Source: Hyaloperonospora brassicae | Lineage: Eukaryota; Oomycota; Peronosporomycetes; Peronosporales; Peronosporaceae | Assembly (NCBI GenBank): GCA_947650285.1 | Contig: CANTFL010001040.1 | Coordinates: forward strand, 47,957 to 111,956 | Direction of reading: 5' to 3' | Length of the DNA stretch: 64,000 bases | Shown here: positions 22,027-30,492 of the stretch, in pieces | How the letters are laid out: each line of letters starts with the position of its first letter | How positions within the stretch are numbered: position 1 is the stretch's first letter | Translations under genes and position numbers: made by a program | Notes under the pieces: generated by a model | What the model saw: the letters and a program-made list of their open reading frames with translations, nothing else | Told to the model about the DNA's origin: nothing | Database searches by the model: none

Positions 22027-25000
22027 TTACTGCGGCAAAACGTTCTTGGTCATCCCTATCATGGTGATAAGTGCCTCAAAACGCGCACTCGCCAGGGGCT
22101 TGGTCATCAAGTCTGAGGGATTCACGTCTGTCTTTACCTTCCACAGTTCTACTGCTTTCTTCACATACTGATCTCGAACGTAGTGCCAGCGTAGTTCAAT
22201 GTGTCGTGTTCTGCGACTGTATGTCGGGTTTGTAGCCATCACAAAGGCAGCTTGATTGTCAATCCCGAGACGAAACTTCGACACCAACCTTGGGAATATC
22301 TCGATTAGAACCTGAATGAGACCCCTCCCTTCCATACAAGCCTCGCAAGCTGCTACATATTCGGCCTCAGCCGTAGATTGAGCCACTATACTCTGCCGTC
22401 GTGACGCCCACGATATCGCACCTCCTGCTAAGCAATGTACATATCCAGTAATGCTTTTCCTCGTGTCTGGGTCGTTTCTCCAGTCCGCATCGCAAAATCC
22501 CTCAACGGTTAAATCACTTCTTAATTTTCCATCATTGTTTGCGTGGAACACAATTCCATGAGTCTTGGAACCCACCAGATACCTTAACACTCTCTTGGCC
22601 GCGCCAATGTGTTGTTGTGTTGGGCTTTGCACGTATCTACTAAGCTGCCCGACCACATACGCAAGATCTGGCCTCGTACATGTTGCCAGATACATCAATG
22701 AGCCAATTAGCTCACGATATGGAAATTCTTTGCCATTGTCAGGTATGCGTTTGGTCCTCGCGGTATCCGTATCGTTTACAGCAAGTCGTATGTTTGTTTC
22801 CATCGGAATTCTGCTAGCGTGCGCATCTCCAAAGTTAAAACGATTGATAACGTCTTCGCAGTATTTCGTCTGGTGAATTTTAATCGCATCATCGCTTCTA
22901 TCTACTTGAACACCCAAATAAGTGCTAAGTAGACCTTGATCCTTCATTCCATAGACCTCGTCCAGACTCCGAAACATTTTCGTCTTGAACAATTCATTCT
23001 TGGTTGCACACAGAATGTCATCCACGTAGAGTAGTGCCAATACGAACTCAGAACCTGAATCGTAGTAATACAGACACGGTTCTGTAGTGCAACGCTTAAA
23101 CCCATACCGTAAAAACCACGCATTTACTTCGGTGTTCCACTCTCGACCAGACTGTTTAAGACCATACAGTGCCTTGTGAACAGCATATACCATGTCGTCA
23201 GTTTCAGAAGGATATCCATCTAGAGAGTCCAAGTACTGCTTGATCCCCAAGGGTGCATTCAGGTAGGCCGTGTTGATATCACCCTGGTAAATGGTCAAGT
23301 CCATCAATAGACAAGTGGCCACGAACATCCTGAAAGTCGCCATACGTGCTACAGGACTGAAGGTTTCTCCATAGTCAATTCCTGGGCGTTGTTTGTCACC
23401 TCGAGCCACAATTCTTGCTCGAAGACGGATAACGTTGCCTAAGTGGTCCGTTTTAACACTATAGACCCACATTGTCTTGATCGCTTTAGTGTCTTCAGGC
23501 ATCTCTCGTTTCGAAATTAATGTGATCACTCCCTTGGACTTCATTGCTTCCAATTCTTCGTCCATAGCTGCTTTCCACTGGGTTGCATATTTCGAGCACA
23601 TCGCCTGACGAAATTTCTTTGGTGTCCGAATATCACTTGCGCGAGTACCGTACGCTTCGCTTTCAACGTTCTTTGGTGTTCTGAATGCAGCGTTAACCGT
23701 GAAATCTTCGCGCTGGTTCAGTATACATTGCTGATCATTCTTTCTCAATATGGGTAGACGCGGAGTGATCTTTGCTCTTTTGTGATCCTCTTTTATTCTT
23801 TTGTGCTCTCTACTTCGCCTGACTTCGACATCTCTGGGTCTTCTGTGGCCGATCAGCTGATCATTGGCAATCAACGTCGTGGTGCCGTTCACAGCCTCCA
23901 ACATGTCGCTTGGATCGAATAAAGGATCGAATAAACAATCATAATTGTAGTCACTTGCAGCATAGACGGATTCATTTCGAGTCACTTCAGGGTCTGTTAT
24001 ATGTCCAGTATCAGTGAGCAGTCTCTCTTCACCTGAAGCTGTATCATCATCTGCGTCTGTATCATCATCATCGTTATCATCGTCAGCTGTTTCCTCGTCA
24101 TTGTGCGACTCAAGTCCGGATTCCGCATCGTCTTTATCGTCGTCATAAATATCCGAGTCATTTGCAACTGCTTTGTTGCTATCTGGAACAGAGTCACAAT
24201 ATTCGGCGCGATAATGTGTAGAATCAGCTGGAGGATCCGATGCATCTTCTGAAAGTTCTTGAGAAACGCTGTCACTGGGTGCTAACTCTTCCCCCGGCGT
24301 AGCATGTTCAGATAGTTGAGAAACGCTGTCACTGGGTTCTAGCTCTCCCCCCTGCGTTTCACCAGATTCGCTCTCCTGACCTTCTTCTTTGTCGCTACTG
24401 CTCGCACTGAAATATTGTTCGCTGGTTTGTCCTTGTGTCTGGACCACTTCTGGTAAAATACTATTGCGTAGCATGTCATTCCACAAGGTTTGGTCTGCCT
24501 CATTTAGAGTGTCGAGATCGGATTCAGCAGTCTCCATCTGAATGTTACTGCTATTACAATCCATGCTTGCTACAATGTCAGTCAGATGTGACACCTCGGA
24601 TTCTTCAGAACTAGGATCATTAAATGCGCCCTCCTCAGCGTATTCACTTAGTGTCTGGAGCCACCGTCTGACTTTTGATGTATATCCACTGTCGAAACGA
24701 TCCTTATACTTTATAGCCTCATTTATCTTGACATCTGACACATATCCTTTCATGTGCTCTGTTGGGAAGTACACATGACAACCAACAATGTTCTCGTGAT
24801 ATCCAATGAGGAATCCCACTCGGCAATTCATGCTCAGCTTTTTCCGTTTTTCTCTTGGCGTGTGACAATAAGTGAGTGACCCAAACGCCCGGATGTGATG
24901 AACGTCCGGTCTCGAACCAAACATCAACTCATACGGAGTGCGTCCTGCCCCTTTGCAGTACACTCTGTTTTTGATGTAGGCAGCTGTTACTAATGCATGC

Positions 25001-25305
25001 ACCCAAAATGATTTAGGTAATCCAGACTGGTTCATCATGGTCTTCACCATTCCAATCAATGTCTGGTGTGTGCGCTCAACTAAATTTAGTTGGGACGCTT
25101 TGGGGCCGACTCTTGTATGCACTATGCCCCTTTCTTGATACCACTGTGCCATTGTACCATTGCAAAATTCCTGCCCTTTGTCTGTAAGGACTTGCCTCAC
25201 GAGAGCTCCTTGGCTTCGTTGAGAATCTTCACTCAACTGATGAGTAATCACAGCCTCAACCCTCTTTTCAACTTGTCGTTCAGCCCAAGCAATATATTCC
25301 TGCAT
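22027..25305 (-). CDS. Copia-2 Pol, distal part: integrase C-half, RT, RNase H
   Basis: This 1092-residue frame continues the polyprotein of 25248-27104. It starts inside the integrase core (VLTDKGQEFCNG carries the second catalytic Asp, NLVERTHQTLIGM the Glu). A long acidic, Ser/Asp/Glu-rich spacer follows at residues about 215-480. RT begins at about residue 575 (ATQWKAAMDEELEAMKSKGV), with ARIVARGDKQRPGIDY and the palm motif LALLYVDDILCAT. RNase H carries EGFCDADWRNDPDTRKS, STAEAEYVAACEA and LGIDNQAAFVM, so all catalytic acids appear present. It ends with DVNPSDLMTKPLAS, the usual end of copia Pol. The frame has no internal stop. It is not an independent gene; its first codons come from the frame break near 25350. 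Confidence 0.9.
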   Translation of the reverse strand: MQEYIAWAERQVEKRVEAVITHQLSEDSQRSQGALVRQVLTDKGQEFCNGTMAQWYQERGIVHTRVGPKASQLNLVERTHQTLIGMVKTMMNQSGLPKSFWVHALVTAAYIKNRVYCKGAGRTPYELMFGSRPDVHHIRAFGSLTYCHTPREKRKKLSMNCRVGFLIGYHENIVGCHVYFPTEHMKGYVSDVKINEAIKYKDRFDSGYTSKVRRWLQTLSEYAEEGAFNDPSSEESEVSHLTDIVASMDCNSSNIQMETAESDLDTLNEADQTLWNDMLRNSILPEVVQTQGQTSEQYFSASSSDKEEGQESESGETQGGELEPSDSVSQLSEHATPGEELAPSDSVSQELSEDASDPPADSTHYRAEYCDSVPDSNKAVANDSDIYDDDKDDAESGLESHNDEETADDDNDDDDTDADDDTASGEERLLTDTGHITDPEVTRNESVYAASDYNYDCLFDPLFDPSDMLEAVNGTTTLIANDQLIGHRRPRDVEVRRSREHKRIKEDHKRAKITPRLPILRKNDQQCILNQREDFTVNAAFRTPKNVESEAYGTRASDIRTPKKFRQAMCSKYATQWKAAMDEELEAMKSKGVITLISKREMPEDTKAIKTMWVYSVKTDHLGNVIRLRARIVARGDKQRPGIDYGETFSPVARMATFRMFVATCLLMDLTIYQGDINTAYLNAPLGIKQYLDSLDGYPSETDDMVYAVHKALYGLKQSGREWNTEVNAWFLRYGFKRCTTEPCLYYYDSGSEFVLALLYVDDILCATKNELFKTKMFRSLDEVYGMKDQGLLSTYLGVQVDRSDDAIKIHQTKYCEDVINRFNFGDAHASRIPMETNIRLAVNDTDTARTKRIPDNGKEFPYRELIGSLMYLATCTRPDLAYVVGQLSRYVQSPTQQHIGAAKRVLRYLVGSKTHGIVFHANNDGKLRSDLTVEGFCDADWRNDPDTRKSITGYVHCLAGGAISWASRRQSIVAQSTAEAEYVAACEACMEGRGLIQVLIEIFPRLVSKFRLGIDNQAAFVMATNPTYSRRTRHIELRWHYVRDQYVKKAVELWKVKTDVNPSDLMTKPLASARFEALITMIGMTKNVLPQ

Positions 25306-27104
25306 GAATTTGTTGACTTCATTCTCAGACTTAGACTTGAGTAACGTGAGTATCCATCCATAACGACTAGGACGGCGGTATATGGGGATCCATTGCCTAT
25401 TCCTGGTATCAGCAAATCGGCAAAAACAATGTCATTAACGTTCGCGATATTTCTATCTAACGCCTTTCGAAATGACTTTCGCCGCTGTTTACCAACATGA
25501 CAGTCTACACAATCGAATTTCCCACGTCTCTTTAGCATGATACCTTTTGCCAGGCCACGATCAACCATCAACCGGATATATTCTGGACACGTGTGTGCCA
25601 GTCGTTCATGCCAGACATCGATATCTTCCACACCATCAGTCACTGCAAAGTTAGCAATAACTTGTCGCTTCGTGGTAATGTTTTTCTTGTGCTGTGCAGT
25701 ATTATTTGCATTTTGAGCAGTAAACGTCCATAGGCGGTGCTTCCGATGTGTCCGTATCACCTCGATATCGTCTTTCGTCATAGTAAATATCTTAGCATTC
25801 GGGTCCCATGACATGCTGAATCCTTGGTCCATAGCCAAACCAGGCGAAAACAAATTGCATCCAGCTTGAGGGACGTAGAGAACGTCTTCTACGAACACTG
25901 TTACCAATTCTTCATCAACAACTGTTGCAAGAATAATCGTACCAAATCCTTCAGCTTTTGCTTTCGCTCCATTGTGTGTGATTCCGGATATCATTGGATT
26001 CCAGTCAATGTCTTCCATACTCTGTAGTACAGTAAAGTATTCCTTGGAGGACACTATGTGGGCATTTGTACCCGTGTCGAAATACCAGTTGCTAGAAGTT
26101 GAATCCTTTGACGTCAACTTTGTAGCTTCTCCTATCACCACGTCACGCTTATCTGCTTGCACCTTGCGTTGCAATAAAGGCTCGCCCTTCTCTTCCATTT
26201 TCGTCTTGCTACCAGAGTTGGCGTACTTTGCGTGAGCACTTTTTCTTCCACGCGACTTCTCTTCATTCATCAATTGTGGACAATTTCTCTTGTAATGGCC
26301 TTTACCTCCACAATGATGACACTCAAAATCATGATTCTTGATTTTTCTCGTCTTATCGTCTCTCAAGGTTTGCCTCATGCCACCTCTCGTTCCAGTATTT
26401 GGACCATTTGGCTTCTTCTTGCCTTGAGCGCTCCCGAATGCATAGCTTTCCCAGTCTTTACTGCGCGACTCGGCGGTGAATATCATCTCGCGAACTATCT
26501 CAGGCGTATATTTACTCATATTTGAGCTAAATAATACCTTTCTTCTGAGTTCATTATAGCACATCTGCGTCGGGAGACTGCGCAGCATCATGTCCACCAT
26601 CTGTAAATCATTTACAGGAGAATTCAAGTCCTCGAGCTGGTCTTTGATGTCGAACAAAGTGTACAAATGACTTCTCACGTCACCATTTGGACGCAAATGG
26701 GTCCTGTGTAGCTCGCTTTGGAGGCGGTACACTTTCTGCGCTATCATGGCTGAGTTTTGCTTCCCTTCAAAAATTGAGCAGAGCTCGTGCCACATCTCGG
26801 TTCCTGTCTTCTTCGACATCACCTGCTTGGCCAGCTTCATCGACAACGAGCCTTGAATAAGAATCTTCACCTCGGCTTGACTCTTCTTGAACTTGTCCTT
26901 CTTGGCTTGATTCCAGGATGCGTCCTCCACAACGCCTCCTGCTGCGATCTCATCGAGTAGGTTTTGCTCGAATGCGTTGAGCATCGCGTGCTTGTAGAAG
27001 GTCCAGTCTTCTCCATTCCAATTAACTGGAGTGCCTTGCGATCCCAACTTAATCTCCTTGTGTCTTTTTCTCTTGCCGTCCTCAGAGTCCGATGAGGAAT
27101 ACAT
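25248..27104 (-). CDS. Copia-2 Gag-protease-integrase N-half
   Basis: A 618-residue frame from the ATG at 27104 (MYSSSDSEDGK), the first ATG after the primer site. It contains a UBN2-type Gag domain (residues about 25-230, WNGEDWTFYKHAM, MWHELCSIFEGKQ), the zinc knuckle CHHCGGKGHYKRNC (about 260), the protease active site WYFDTGTNAHI (about 340), the pre-integrase HHCC finger (DVWHERLAHTCPEY ... CVDCHVGKQ) and the start of the integrase core through VVMDGYSRY, which holds the first catalytic Asp. After that Tyr the frame drifts into a nonsense tail, while the other frame continues with LLKSKSENEVNKFMQE. A one-base change near 25345-25365 explains this. A programmed frameshift is unlikely, because it would fall inside the catalytic core. 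Confidence 0.9.
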   Translation of the reverse strand: MYSSSDSEDGKRKRHKEIKLGSQGTPVNWNGEDWTFYKHAMLNAFEQNLLDEIAAGGVVEDASWNQAKKDKFKKSQAEVKILIQGSLSMKLAKQVMSKKTGTEMWHELCSIFEGKQNSAMIAQKVYRLQSELHRTHLRPNGDVRSHLYTLFDIKDQLEDLNSPVNDLQMVDMMLRSLPTQMCYNELRRKVLFSSNMSKYTPEIVREMIFTAESRSKDWESYAFGSAQGKKKPNGPNTGTRGGMRQTLRDDKTRKIKNHDFECHHCGGKGHYKRNCPQLMNEEKSRGRKSAHAKYANSGSKTKMEEKGEPLLQRKVQADKRDVVIGEATKLTSKDSTSSNWYFDTGTNAHIVSSKEYFTVLQSMEDIDWNPMISGITHNGAKAKAEGFGTIILATVVDEELVTVFVEDVLYVPQAGCNLFSPGLAMDQGFSMSWDPNAKIFTMTKDDIEVIRTHRKHRLWTFTAQNANNTAQHKKNITTKRQVIANFAVTDGVEDIDVWHERLAHTCPEYIRLMVDRGLAKGIMLKRRGKFDCVDCHVGKQRRKSFRKALDRNIANVNDIVFADLLIPGIGNGSPYTAVLVVMDGYSRYSSLSLRMKSTNSCRNILLGLNDKLKRGLRL

Positions 27105-27159
27105 GGTATAGTTGTTGTAGTGTAGTCTTGTGTAGCGCTTCTCTTAATAGCAGGTCGTC

Positions 27160-27175
27160 CTTGGGCTCATAACCC
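27160..27175 (-). other. Primer binding site of copia-2 (half-tRNA-iMet type)
   Basis: On the minus strand the 5' LTR end TATTA is followed by GGGTTATGAGCCCAAGG. As in copia-1, this is complementary to the anticodon stem-loop of initiator tRNA-Met rather than to a tRNA 3' end. Confidence 0.75.
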
Positions 27176-27391
27176 TAATAGAGTATGGATAAAGGAAAAC
27201 AATGGCTACGCACTCACAAACAACTTGTTTACTGGAGGGAAACTTTTGGACTGAGTCTACTCAATGCATGTCTTCATGTCAGGAGGAATCTTCTACGAAA
27301 TACCTTCCAGATAAACCTTCCCTGTAAAAGTATTGTCAACCGCCACCTTTTACTTCATTGCCCACCGTTGACTTGCATCCAGTTTCCAACA
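27176..27391 (-). repeat. 5' LTR of copia-2
   Basis: 216 bp, matching 21792-22007 at every position I checked except one. Upstream flank AACTC is the target duplication. Confidence 0.92.
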
Positions 27392-27396
27392 AACTC

Positions 27397-28470
27397 AACG
27401 GTGTCGGTGCCATGCAACAGGAGGTTGCTGACGTGACTTCACGTTTTCCACATGTGCTCTGGACTGCAAGGAGGCCTCAAGCGTCCCAAGGTTAACACTC
27501 CTTTGTCTGAAGATTCTGCACTCGAATAAAAAAGGATCTTGTACGATACGATATGAACAAAGGTTGGTTCTGACGACCGCACGTGAGTTGTCGGCAGGGC
27601 ACAGCCTCATCGATAGACCTCCTCAACGTGCCAAGATGTATGCCCCGGCAAGTCTTATCCAGTCGATCAAATTGTTCGAGTCTTTGTCGATTGACATCAG
27701 CTCCTGACACCGCCTCAATCGACTGTCGCGATTCGACGGCAATACGTCGGTGGCACGCTTCATCAAGCCTCCACTATGCGCTCGTTGGACGAGCTGTCTC
27801 ATCTTGCTTACAAGAGCCGGCGTTTCGCCAGACTTCCCATGTACCCGCTCTCGAAGAACACCGTCTCGTCGAGTGGACGGGCAATGGCCTTGAACTATCC
27901 ACCTACAAAGACACACCTGACAAGTCTCGCGCCAACTTCACCCGAGATTGTCGAGTTATCGAACCACTGCGTGCAGAAGCAATCAAAATGACGAGACGAC
28001 GTACCGATCCCCAGACCGCAGCTCTGTGCTGATCTGTTCGGGCAATTTGCGAGCGATACCTCTGGGCATTCTTGCTGAGGTCAAGACTTCAGACTCTACA
28101 TTTGCTCAAGACGCGGAATAAAGCGGGACGTTGGCACCTGTAGGCGTTGATGCAGCCGTGGAAGTGCTTTCGCTGCATCAAGGGCTTCACTACTCGCATC
28201 GATGGCCACAAAAATGCAACTCGTTTTGTCTAGGAGTCGTCCGGCGCTCTCTCGACGGGCCTGTTGAGACGATTGGGAGACCAGGTCGAGCGTGTTGCCA
28301 ACTGAGATATCTGCCACCACTGCTTTGTCAATGAGAAATCGGACAAGCTGGAAATCGACTCACTCGACTTCATTCTCTCGGTAAGAGACGAGTCCAAGGT
28401 GTGAACTGGTCGTGCTGCTACTATTGTTGTTGAAGGTGAGGTATATTGGAAAACGTTATCGACCAACAAT
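27397..28470 (-). other. Decayed retroelement-like sequence right of copia-2
   Basis: Minus-strand segments such as CQELMSIDKDSNNLIDWIRLAG look like the linker between RNase H and integrase of a gypsy-type Pol, but stops and frame changes are frequent and no catalytic motif is certain. Its left edge was contiguous with 21786 before copia-2 inserted. Other sources are possible. Confidence 0.3.
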
Positions 28471-28491
28471 ACCCGTGCCAGAGAGAGTTAA

Positions 28492-29610
28492 CTATCCGGG
28501 GTTGCTATCTATGGTGAACGAGGGCGCCACCGCGCGAAGAGCGGTTCTCCTGGCTATCATTTGTTGTGCTGGCAATGCCCGCTCGCGGACAGTCTGCTTG
28601 TTGCGGGGCGTCGATCCACCGTTGAGCTCGGCCGATGTCTCGAGCCAGTGATTGACGTCGTGCTGGATGTGACGTGTGATGTCCGAAACGGTGCTTCTAT
28701 AGGTGTGTGTGTGTGTGTGAACCTGAAGAGGTGCCTTGGCATGCATCGCAATGCTCGCTGCAAGGTCAGCCATCCTGTTATAATCGCGGATATGGGGAGC
28801 CCAGCTGGCGACTGAGACATCGTCAGCAAGAGCTCGCGCTTTTCGGTACCATGCGGCGAGGTGCGGCTTGAGAGGGGGGCGATTACCCCGGAGTTGGTTG
28901 ATAACCAGAACACTGTCCCCGATGACATGCAACGGTAGAAATTCGCCGTGTTTTGCCTGCCGTGGTCCATGAATAAGACCGGTATATGCGGCAGAAATGC
29001 TTGTCGTCGTCTTCGCTTCAAGAGAGATACGAGCCATCTAGACGAAAGTAGCGGCATGTGTCTGTGGTTGGACGCGTACAATAACGGAGCCTGAGCCTCC
29101 TGGGCCGGGGTTTCCCCGTGACCGACCATCGAAGAATAGCAAAAACGGGTCCGTTGCAGAGGTCGGTAGAGCAGGTGGCAGCAGGAATGGAGGCTCAATG
29201 TGTTGCAAAAGCTTATCAGCCAATGCTGAGCGCACTCTCGCCAGCACGTATTCCCATTGACCACCCCCAGGTTGGCAGGTGGAATTGCGGACGCATAAGA
29301 GAGCTCTACGCAACTTGGATTGGGCAACCGCATGGTGGCTCTCCTCTGACTTTGTAGGATCCCCGATCCGGTTGAGCCGTTCCAACCATATGGCGTGAAA
29401 TGTAATCGACACTACGAAGCGCCAGAGTTCGGTTGAAGCATCATGGCAGACGTCACGAGCCTCCGGTGTTCTGTCGCGCACCTCGAGTAAAGCTTGAGCG
29501 ATAACCCACGCATGTTCCGGAGTATGGGAAAGTTCTCGTGAAAAAACATCGAACGGTGACCCAGCCTCCCGGACACGACCGAGTCTACCCCGGACCTCGT
29601 GCTGATACTA
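28492..29610 (-). pseudogene. LINE (non-LTR) retrotransposon 3' part with RNase H domain
   Basis: Two same-family frames on the minus strand read as the end of a LINE ORF2. From about 29610 down, a frame holds HEVRGRLGRVREAGSPF and TELWRFVVSITFHAIWLERLNR, the post-RT region of oomycete LINEs. RNase H then begins at LLFFDGRSRGNPGPGGSGS (about 29100), the classic RNase HI opening with its catalytic Asp. It continues after a stop at 29038-29040 with FLPLHVIGDSVLVINQL (second Asp) and ADLAASIAMHAKA. The frame ends near 28492. A (TG)n microsatellite at about 28702-28718 inserts a His-Thr repeat. No 5' RT portion is present, a typical 5' truncation. Confidence 0.8.
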
Positions 29611-29679
29611 GGTGTATGTACGGGTCAAGTACAACGTCTCTGCCGATCTGACGCCACGGGACTACAAAGAAGCAATCCT

Positions 29680-30132
29680 TCAGCCACGATGCTGCTTTCG
29701 TGTGCATCGTGGCGTTGGCCACTTCCCAATGCTTGGCTCTGTAAAAAACGATGCTCGAAAGCAAAGAACTCGTGATGCTTTGACGTTGTTATCGCCCCAC
29801 GTCGTGCCTGCGGGGCGTAAATCCTCTTCTCTTGCTATCGTCACAGTTGCTTTCATTCCCGTGTTGGCAGTAACTCGCACCAGCTTGCCGTCGCAAAGCT
29901 GGTGCTCATCAGTCTGTACTGTCCACATTCGTACCGGCATGCTGACTTCGTCCCGCAACGAACGGGAACCAAGCCGAAACCTGTACCTTTCGCAGACATT
30001 GCACGATCTCGATGTTACTTCTTGCTCCTGTTGTAGCATACGGAACACCAAGAAGGCGCATGTGGTCCCGAAAGCACGCGCAAAAAACACGGAACATTCC
30101 GCAGCTTGCATGATGTCACGACTCGCATTCAA
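29680..30132 (-). CDS. Hypothetical 150-codon frame, doubtful
   Basis: An open frame starting ATG at 30132 with several Cys pairs (SCNVCERYRF) but no domain I recognise. A longer frame on the other strand (29612-30244, 210 codons) overlaps it completely, so at least one is chance. It lies between the LINE remnant and the protease gene, in a stretch that could be an old mobile element. I keep it only as a candidate. Confidence 0.2.
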   Translation of the reverse strand: MNASRDIMQAAECSVFFARAFGTTCAFLVFRMLQQEQEVTSRSCNVCERYRFRLGSRSLRDEVSMPVRMWTVQTDEHQLCDGKLVRVTANTGMKATVTIAREEDLRPAGTTWGDNNVKASRVLCFRASFFTEPSIGKWPTPRCTRKQHRG

Positions 30133-30293
30133 ATTGTTATTTGCTTACGACAGGTCTTCGATGTTACGACGGACCAGCACCAGCGGGATCTGTGCTCCAC
30201 CGTTCATACCGTCAGTACTCGCGACAAACGGTCATCGATTGTAATCAATCCTCAAGTTTACTTCAAACAGATCCGACCGCAGATAGGTATACC

Positions 30294-30357
30294 AGGATCC
30301 AACAAACGTTCTCGGTTAGTATAGTACTATACTAACCGATAACGTCTGTTGGATCCT
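30294..30357. repeat. 64-bp near-perfect palindrome
   Basis: The arms AGGATCCAACA... and ...TGTTGGATCCT pair around the centre TAGTATAGTACTATACTA with only two mismatches in 32 pairs and no loop. It lies 136 bp beyond the stop codon of the protease gene. It could form a cruciform or RNA hairpin, act in transcript ending, or be two joined transposon ends. Confidence 0.85.
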
Positions 30358-30492
30358 ACAAACAAGCAAGGGGACTGCAACGTACGTACATCGTTTGACA
30401 ACAGATCGTCGCAGAACCTGCGCACTATCCTTTCCTCCTTTGACCGGTATACATCCCTTGCGTGGCGCTTTTTGTGCCTCTCGTGTAGCGCC

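Larger units (their letters stand above)
21792..27391 (-). mobile_element. Ty1/copia retrotransposon (copia-2), young, almost intact
   Basis: A 5.6-kb element flanked by the 5-bp duplication AACTC (21787-21791 and 27392-27396). The 216-bp LTRs differ by one base that I can see (T/C in the ACAAAYAACTTG stretch). Two long frames, 27104-25248 and 25305-22027, cover gag to RNase H and overlap out of phase, so a single indel separates the copy from one complete polyprotein. Near-identical LTRs and long frames mark a recent insertion. It split the older sequence on either side. Confidence 0.93.

Noticed and set aside
25248..25365. Programmed frameshift between the two copia-2 frames
   Set aside because: The overlap falls inside the integrase catalytic core, not at a gag-pol junction, so an indel is the simpler explanation.
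29612..30244. 210-codon plus-strand frame
   Set aside because: Fully overlaps a minus-strand frame; no motif; probably chance or old mobile DNA.
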